A stretch of DNA of 64,000 nt from Seison nebaliae (taxonomy: Eukaryota; Rotifera; Pararotatoria; Seisonacea; Seisonidae): contig JALJEE010000635.1 of NCBI GenBank assembly GCA_023231475.1, positions 1 to 64,000 on the forward strand. The letters are read 5' to 3'. Shown here one piece after another: positions 58,149 to 64,000 of this stretch. Under the pieces are notes generated by a model that was not told where the DNA came from, made no database searches, and worked only from the letters and a program-made list of their open reading frames with translations. Every line of letters starts with the position of its first letter. Within the stretch, counting starts at the first letter, position 1. A program made the position numbers and the translations under genes.

Positions 58149-58262
58149 AATTGATTTCTCGTCAAAAGAAAATAATTTCGTTCGTTCTCAAATAAATTCG
58201 TGGGAAAATATAATTAATGTAGAATTAATCCGACCTGAATTCAAATCAAAATTAAATTGAAC

Positions 58263-59787
58263 TTAATAAAATTTTCGAACTTTCTCTTTGGGAATTGGTG
58301 CACATCGCCAATTGTACAAATAGTATTGAAGTGCTCCATCACCACGACCGAATTTGAGTTCTTGTAATAAAGTCTCATTAAATTCGCCATGATCCAACAC
58401 GTTGAAAACATCCACTCCATCCTAAAACATTCAAATAATTTTTGAATTACGAAAAAAATTTGAAAAAATTTGAAAAAATATCGAATGAATTTTCAAACGT
58501 TTTTAGCGAATGTCAATACGTCTTGTAACAATTCTTTCATTGTCAACGTGTTCGCCACTTGTTGGAATGAGTAGGCGGCGATGATACTGTCATGTTTCTG
58601 ATTATCGACACAAGTTGATGGTAAGAAATAATATGAAGCGAAATCCGTTATTTTTCCATCATTATCCTTAATTCATTATATAATTAATTAAAATAAATTA
58701 ATAAAAATATATACTTTGAGAACATAAGAATGAATGACATCTTTGATGGGGAGGAACCAATGTTCGATTTCTTCCTCCGTATAAATGGCGGCAAGATTCA
58801 TTTCTTTTAATTTCTGAAAAGAAAAATGGGAATTGTAAATAATAATGTGTATAAGAAAAGAAATAGTTTGTGGAAACGTTGTTCATCAATATCTTTACTT
58901 CTTCCACTTCTTTCTTCTCGAATTTGGACCAATTGTGTTTCGGTTCCTATTCCGACGATTGAAATTTCGAATAAATATAATGAGAACTTCGGGCAATTTA
59001 TGGAGACGAATGTGTTGACTCATCGATAGATTAGGACGAACGAACGAAAATTTCACCTCGATCAATTTCTTCGGATTAATACTTCGATGCCAATAACTAG
59101 AAATGGTGACGATGATGGAAATGATAAATGAAGAATGTGAAATGAACGTGCATTTACTGACTGGCGTCGGGAGGACAACTCCAGCAGTGTAGACACTATG
59201 GAAGATACCGGCGATATTTAATCGTCTAGTAATCTCTCGAATTAGAACTGGAACAAGTCGCATTTTCCTTAGTGCTTTGTGCACACAAAGATAATTAATT
59301 TCGCTGCTATGCAATTCGTCATTATATACTCGAATTTTCGCCGGAATTCCCGTTATGACACCCACCAATTTATCACCTTCTTTACGACGAACGGCCAAAT
59401 GCCATTTCTTACTCCATCCTGGTGGTGTTAATGACCATCGAAGGAAATTTTTCGAATATCGAAATCGGAATAATGATTCATGATCTTCCACATAATGATC
59501 CGCCAACAATTCGTAGAGATCATTCATCTCCTTCTCATTATACACGTCCAATTCAGCCCATTGGTAAGTGGGCGGGAGGGGGAGTGGAGTGGAGCGCACA
59601 TCTTTCTCCCCCTCAATACTTTCACCTTCGATCTTCACATTTTTCAATTCATCGCTGGTCTGCGGAACAGGTTGTGTCGACCAGAAGCGCCAATCATTTG
59701 TCCTGCAAAACGACAAGAGAGAATCTCTCCAGTAATTCCTTCAAATGAACAGAGAGAAGAATGTGGTAACGATTTATCATTCGACAT
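58263..59787 (-). CDS. NMT: Glycylpeptide N-tetradecanoyltransferase (N-myristoyltransferase)
   Basis: Seven minus-strand exons: 59771-59787, 59148-59702, 58988-59096, 58878-58946, 58715-58813, 58499-58666 and 58263-58421; 391 aa. NMT attaches myristate from myristoyl-CoA to N-terminal Gly of many proteins. Landmarks in order are [22 protein letters not shown].., WSLTPPGW (substrate groove), [11 protein letters not shown] (CoA site), [36 protein letters not shown] (completed across an intron), [36 protein letters not shown]. The C-terminus is slightly shortened and lacks the classic ending carboxylate motif spacing (ends KFY). The first exon, five codons, was placed by frame and a GTT donor and is the least certain. 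Introns are 41-77 bp. Confidence 0.94.
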
Positions 59788-60703
59788 ATCTCGATCGATC
59801 TGTGGCTAATCGTTGTTAGTGAAATGTTCAGAAAAGCATCAAATTTTGTGAAAGCAAGCCAAATTATTGATTGAGAACTAAATTGAAATTTTTCTTCGTT
59901 CACTTCTTTTATGGTCGAATGCTGTTGTCATTGAAGCAGAACATGATCGGCCCAACTCCTTCAAAATCTCGTCTTTCCTCTACCATTTTATGACTTTGTA
60001 GAATTTATTTCATTTCCTCACCAAAACTCTCCCTCCTACAACCGTTAAATACATTCCTTATCATTATTAATATATTCCATTTTAATACCATTAATACTGA
60101 CAATTAATCATCGTCAAATTACTGGTCATTTATTCATTTAATTAAAATTGACGATAATTGATACGGATGATGATAATCAAAGTAATAAATATTAATATAA
60201 ATTAAAAAATACAAAAAATTCGTTATTTTAGACAATTAGTAAATTTTCAATCTGTTAAGTTCCTATTTTCCATCCATCACTTTACAATACGGAACGTTTG
60301 TGAAAAACTAAAAAAAAAAACAATTTCGATATCATAAATTAGAATTAACTAAAAGAAATTCGATATTTTAATATCTCAATTTTTCTCTTAAGACTTTAGG
60401 GAGAATATTTGGATGGAAATTCTTATTTTCTTCTTTTTCATTAAGTCGATAATTTGATGGAACTAAAAAAATTGAGAATTAAATTTAAACTGATGAAAAT
60501 AGAATGAATTATAAATTTGAAAATTCGATTAATATTTAATTATAGTGGAATATTATAATTAATGTCATAATATTATTATATAAAAAGGATTATGCGAACG
60601 TTTCTTCGAATGGAAAAGGATATGAATCGAATGAATTTATTTTAGTTTCAATTTCCTATTTAAATTCAAAATGGCAACGCGAACCACTATATTATGGTAG
60701 ATT
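59788..60703. other. Divergent spacer NMT / next gene
   Basis: Very AT-rich, no coding frame seen. Should contain the promoters of NMT (-) and the 60.7 kb gene (+). Confidence 0.5.
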
Positions 60704-62043
60704 ATGATAAGAAGAATCATGTGGTATTATCGATTAGGAGATAAGCCTAACAACGCCATTGTCCATCTATTCGTCATAATTTTATTACTGCTCATAATGT
60801 TTTTGTGTTATTTGGAGGATGTACAATTGACCGAATCCTCTCAATTCCACTTGAACAGTCCAATGGTCTTCCCTTACTATTATCAAGCGGAAACTATAAA
60901 TAGAATGAAAGCAGAGAACATGAAGAAATGGAAGGACGTTCGGGAGACATTGAAATATTTGATTCCTTCAATGAACGATTTTTGCTCATCTGAAAACATC
61001 ACTAATCCAAAGACCACCATCGAGAAATTGTGGATGGATTTGGTGAGAAATAAAACATTTCGTTTCTTATCGAAACACGAATGGGAAACGATTTTCCTAA
61101 AAATTGCTGAACATGAAATTTATCCAACCAACGTCTTCTTAAGAGAAGGTTTCTTATTAAATTTGAAAAGTGAATTGAGAATGGGAGACCGGAAATTTAG
61201 AAGGATTTATTTCTGGTTAGACAATTTAATTTTTGAAAAACACATGTCAATCAAATGTACCTTCATATGGTTAATACGACTCAATTACTTGTCTTTTATC
61301 GCACCAAATGAATTCTCCGTCAAAATCATAGTTCATTTTCGTAATTTTTTCACTTCCTCTATATCTGATAACAGATTCCGGTTTTTTCGAAAACGAACGT
61401 TCTCAATAATTATTTCATACTTCATCGATACGAAACGTCGAAAGAAATTGGACGATTTACTGAGAAGAAATTGAGGATTAATTCGTTGAAGAGGCCGAAA
61501 GTTTTCTTGGTGAATCTCCGACAAAATTTCACGTCGTCACTCCCGAAAGATTTTGGATATCCAATTTTTTATTTGGAAAAATATTTCAATGAGAATGAAC
61601 GAAAATTAAATTTCGCTACCAAAATCATTTTGTTCCTCAACAAAATCGTTCATACTTACGATCTCGTTCTCTTCACCAATACAATAAATGTCACTAAACC
61701 ATTTTACGAGAGAGACGGAACGATGAAGGACATGTTCAGTGGAATTTATTTCGTTTATGGGAACAGAAACGTGGGAAATTTTGATGTGGAAATGGCGAAA
61801 TGTTTACCACAATTCTCCTATTTATTCAAAACCTATCGATACTCTTATCATGAAATCCATCATATATTCATGAAAGACAATTTGCTACTTCGACTAATTA
61901 TGAGAATAACAGCGTCCTTTCTATTCAGTAGTCCATGTGGCACAGTCGGTAAATTATGCAATGAGAAGAAGGTGTGTCTACCATTCGAATTGATGACTTT
62001 GGATGTTGTTACTCAATTCTTCAAATTTAATAATTTAAATTAA
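60704..62043 (+). CDS. Type II membrane protein, unrecognised
   Basis: Two exons, 60704-61330 and 61375-62043, joined in phase 0 across a 44-bp intron (GTTCAT..ACAG); 431 aa. A short basic N-terminus is followed by a membrane helix (IVHLFVIILLLLIMFLCYL, about 19-37) and then a lumenal or extracellular domain of about 390 aa. It has N-glycosylation sites (ENIT, RNKT, QNFT, INVT) and several Cys near the end (SSPCGTVGKLCNEKKVCLPF). This is the layout of Golgi glycosyltransferases or ectoenzymes, but no catalytic motif is recognisable. Hydrophobic stretches near 150-175 and 370-390 are noteworthy. Probably lineage-specific. Confidence 0.7.
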
Positions 62044-62419
62044 AATTAATAAATTAAATTATTTAATAATAAATAATAATATTAATTAAATTAAATAATT
62101 TAAATTCATTTTCTTCCATTCCCACATTATTTTTCTTTCATTACTTCTATCTCACTTCCATTATTTACGCATAAGTCAATTTCCATCAAAATATCATTGA
62201 ATGTCGTTGAATGAAACAATATTGAAAAGTTATTTGAAAAGATGTCATGAGAATCGTTTATCGTTTATTTTTAACAAATAAATGATGATGATTTATGTCT
62301 CATCCAGTTTATGTGAGAAAAAGATTGAAAAGATGATATGTGTGATGGTTTTCAGAGAAGTCAGAATACTAATATCGGTGTTTATAAAACCATTAATTTT
62401 CGAGACGATATTGGCAAGA

Positions 62420-63296
62420 ATGATAAAGATAAAGCATTTATTTTTCCATTTTATTTTTTTGGTATTAGTTTCTAATTCCGTTTTTGATTATGATCTACTT
62501 ATAATTAGTGGGAGAGGAACGGAAATGTGTTTAATGCTTCAATGTGCCAAACCGAATGTAGAAAGAGTACTTTTCTGTCAACAGCAATAGTGAAATTTAT
62601 TATTTTTTCGTGAAAAATCTTCTACAACCTCTTTCCATTCAGTGGTCCAACTATTCATTATTGTGCCGAACAGGAAGTTCCACATTATTTTATTGAAATA
62701 TTTTTACGTTTATAAGTAGATTATCGATATGTTTTCACCGACTCATTATACCATAAACTGCGATTTGCGTTCAAATAATTCGGAGACTCCAATTCAAGTT
62801 GTCAGATATAAATATGCTCAATGTTCGTTTTCTTTTGTTATCAATAAACATCAACGAATCGACAGCGGTCAGAGGTGTGATTTCCAGTTTGGAACATGCA
62901 CAAAATTATGACACGATTTGTTTATTAGTGCTCTTTATTGTTGGACCGCATGTGTATTATATGAACGGCGAAGACGATTATTATTTCTTTCCAAAAAATG
63001 TTAAATATTTCTCCGGAGATTTTAGATATTTGAAATTTTTCTCTTAGACATCGGTTGATTTAGGTTATAACATGGCCGATTTCAAGGTAACGACTACTAC
63101 CACCAGTACAACAACAACTACCACAACAACGACAACAACGATAACTACAACTACGACTACTACGACAACAACGACAACTACAACTACGACTACTACTACA
63201 ACTACAACGACGACAGCACCGACAATTCCCGTAACAACCACTTATTCTACCGCAATTCCCAAGTTCGTTTTTAATTTACATTTTTTTTTGGTTTAG
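62420..63296 (+). CDS. Secreted/membrane Thr-rich mucin-like protein
   Basis: Exons read by frame: 62420-62589, 62643-62676, 62720-62822, 62866-62999 and 63048 to about 63260-63296. It begins with a signal peptide (MIKIKHLFFHFIFLVLVSNS). A small Cys-containing domain follows (CLMLQCAKPN.., FCQQQYGPTIHYCAEQE, INCDLRSNNSET), then a hydrophobic segment (ICLLVLFIVGPHVYYM) and finally about 48 almost uninterrupted Thr residues, expected to be heavily O-glycosylated. Introns are 43-53 bp. The 3' end is unresolved: a donor at AA|GTTCG (63261) with acceptor GTTTAG before 63299 gives only a few more codons, although the next frame codes a membrane helix (KFVFIIVLMIVTVCTL). I recognise no family. Confidence 0.6.
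63084..63225. repeat. Imperfect ACA/ACT/ACG triplet array coding poly-Thr
   Basis: About 47 consecutive triplets all of ACN type with mixed third bases, interrupted by one ATA and one AGT. The mix of synonymous codons inside the array suggests the Thr run is kept by selection and is not a fresh slippage tract. Confidence 0.85.
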
Positions 63297-64000
63297 ACAA
63301 ACATGACAAATTTGTTTTTATCATTGTCCTTATGATTGTTACGGTATGTACATTACAATTGGAATCGATTAATGTCCGTTGTATCATGAGAACTATCATA
63401 AAATTCTGATCTGAATATTTTCATTAACATATCCTGATAAGTTTTCTGCTTTATTTTAAAGACTTGAATATAATACATTAAGAGGAAAACTTTCCATTTT
63501 GTGGAAACATTCCGTACAGGCTCATGTTCTTTCATAATCTTTATCTTTTTAATATTAATGTTTTAATATTCAAATTGTAAATTCATTTTCGATATTATTA
63601 TTAACAATAATATTTCCAACATTCTAATGCATCTCTTGTTGGAGATTCTTGAAATTCTTGAAATTGTTTTATTCTTCCTCAATATTATTAAACAGTTCTC
63701 CACCGGTCTTCAAAACCGTGTGGTCGTTATAAAATTTTCGTATGAATATTCTCCAAATATTTCTCACTGCTTATAATTCGCGTATAGCTAAAATTATTAA
63801 TTGTTTCATCCTGTGTATGGAATAAAAATTTAGTTTTCGGTTGAAAATAATAGGTTCAACTTTTTTATCCATCAATACGATTTCCGAAAATTTCTCTTAC
63901 GTATGTAGTAAGTGAGAATGAAAAGTATATTTCATGAATATCACCAAACGACACAAAGAGCCCTATAAGAAATGACCTCCTATAATAATGGCTAATCATA
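63297..64000. other. Right edge, no supported gene
   Basis: AT-rich. May hold the last exon of the Thr-rich gene: an open plus-strand stretch 63299-63410 codes a hydrophobic helix. A short minus-strand frame at 63353-63535 has no resemblance to a known family. Confidence 0.4.

Noticed and set aside
1-64000. CRISPR arrays, bacterial operons, rRNA and canonical tRNA genes
   Set aside because: No regularly spaced direct repeats and no cloverleaf with A/B boxes noticed on reading; the gene set and introns are eukaryotic.
1-64000. Assigning the genome to a named mite, tardigrade or rotifer
   Set aside because: Trehalose-phosphatase, short introns and Asn/Gln runs fit several groups; SPEF2 conflicts with nematodes and is awkward for aflagellate-sperm mites, so no taxon is supported by sequence alone.

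Overview
The window is animal nuclear DNA from a compact, AT-rich genome. It codes for a serotonin-type GPCR, a QKI/HOW STAR protein, a CRIM1-like cysteine-rich receptor, a p21/p27/Dacapo-type CDK inhibitor, DNA topoisomerase I, a P4-ATPase, N-myristoyltransferase, a mitochondrial Fe-S scaffold and a transglutaminase-fold protein. Most introns are only about 36-90 bp, and several very long genes are uninterrupted. A stand-alone trehalose-phosphatase and the many Asn/Gln/Ser/His homopolymers suggest a small invertebrate, possibly an arthropod such as a mite, but I cannot fix the taxon. A full-length SPEF2-type axonemal gene argues for an animal that keeps 9+2 axonemes and speaks against a nematode.

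Layout. 1-264 is the arm pair of a foldback (MITE-like) element. 1.15-6.39 kb is SPEF2 (+), convergent with a membrane RING-type protein (-, 6.5-7.9 kb). After 2.4 kb without a clear gene come the CDK inhibitor (+) and trehalose-phosphatase (+), convergent with a membrane-anchored trypsin-like protease (-). QKI/HOW (-, 15.6-17.1 kb) is divergent from a Tctex-type dynein light chain (+), followed by ISCU (+), which converges on the CRIM1-like gene (-, 19.6-23.5 kb). The 5-HT1-like receptor (-, 26.7-29.5 kb) is followed by a 6.9 kb stretch without a gene I can support. From 36.5 to 53.1 kb five genes lie on the minus strand: an ankyrin/BRCT nuclear protein, an unrecognised type I membrane protein, an ATP8A-type flippase, an MSP-domain membrane protein and topoisomerase I. 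Topoisomerase I is divergent from the transglutaminase-like gene (+). Then follow a small unrecognised gene (+), NMT (-), an unrecognised type II membrane protein (+) and a Thr-rich secreted or membrane mucin-like gene (+).

There is no operon logic: these are mostly housekeeping and developmental genes placed side by side, often with short convergent or divergent spacers. The two genes at the right end look lineage-specific.

The most unusual signal is in the splicing. I rebuilt 46 introns by requiring the reading frame, and often protein homology, to continue across them. 39 of the 46 begin GTT, none begins GTAAGT or GTGAGT, while acceptors are ordinary T-rich ..TAG/..CAG. Other points of note are a perfect 15-bp stem closing a compact three-way junction at 47.9 kb, a transglutaminase whose catalytic Cys is Ser, and a SPEF2 with a degenerate P-loop and no visible N-terminal CH domain.
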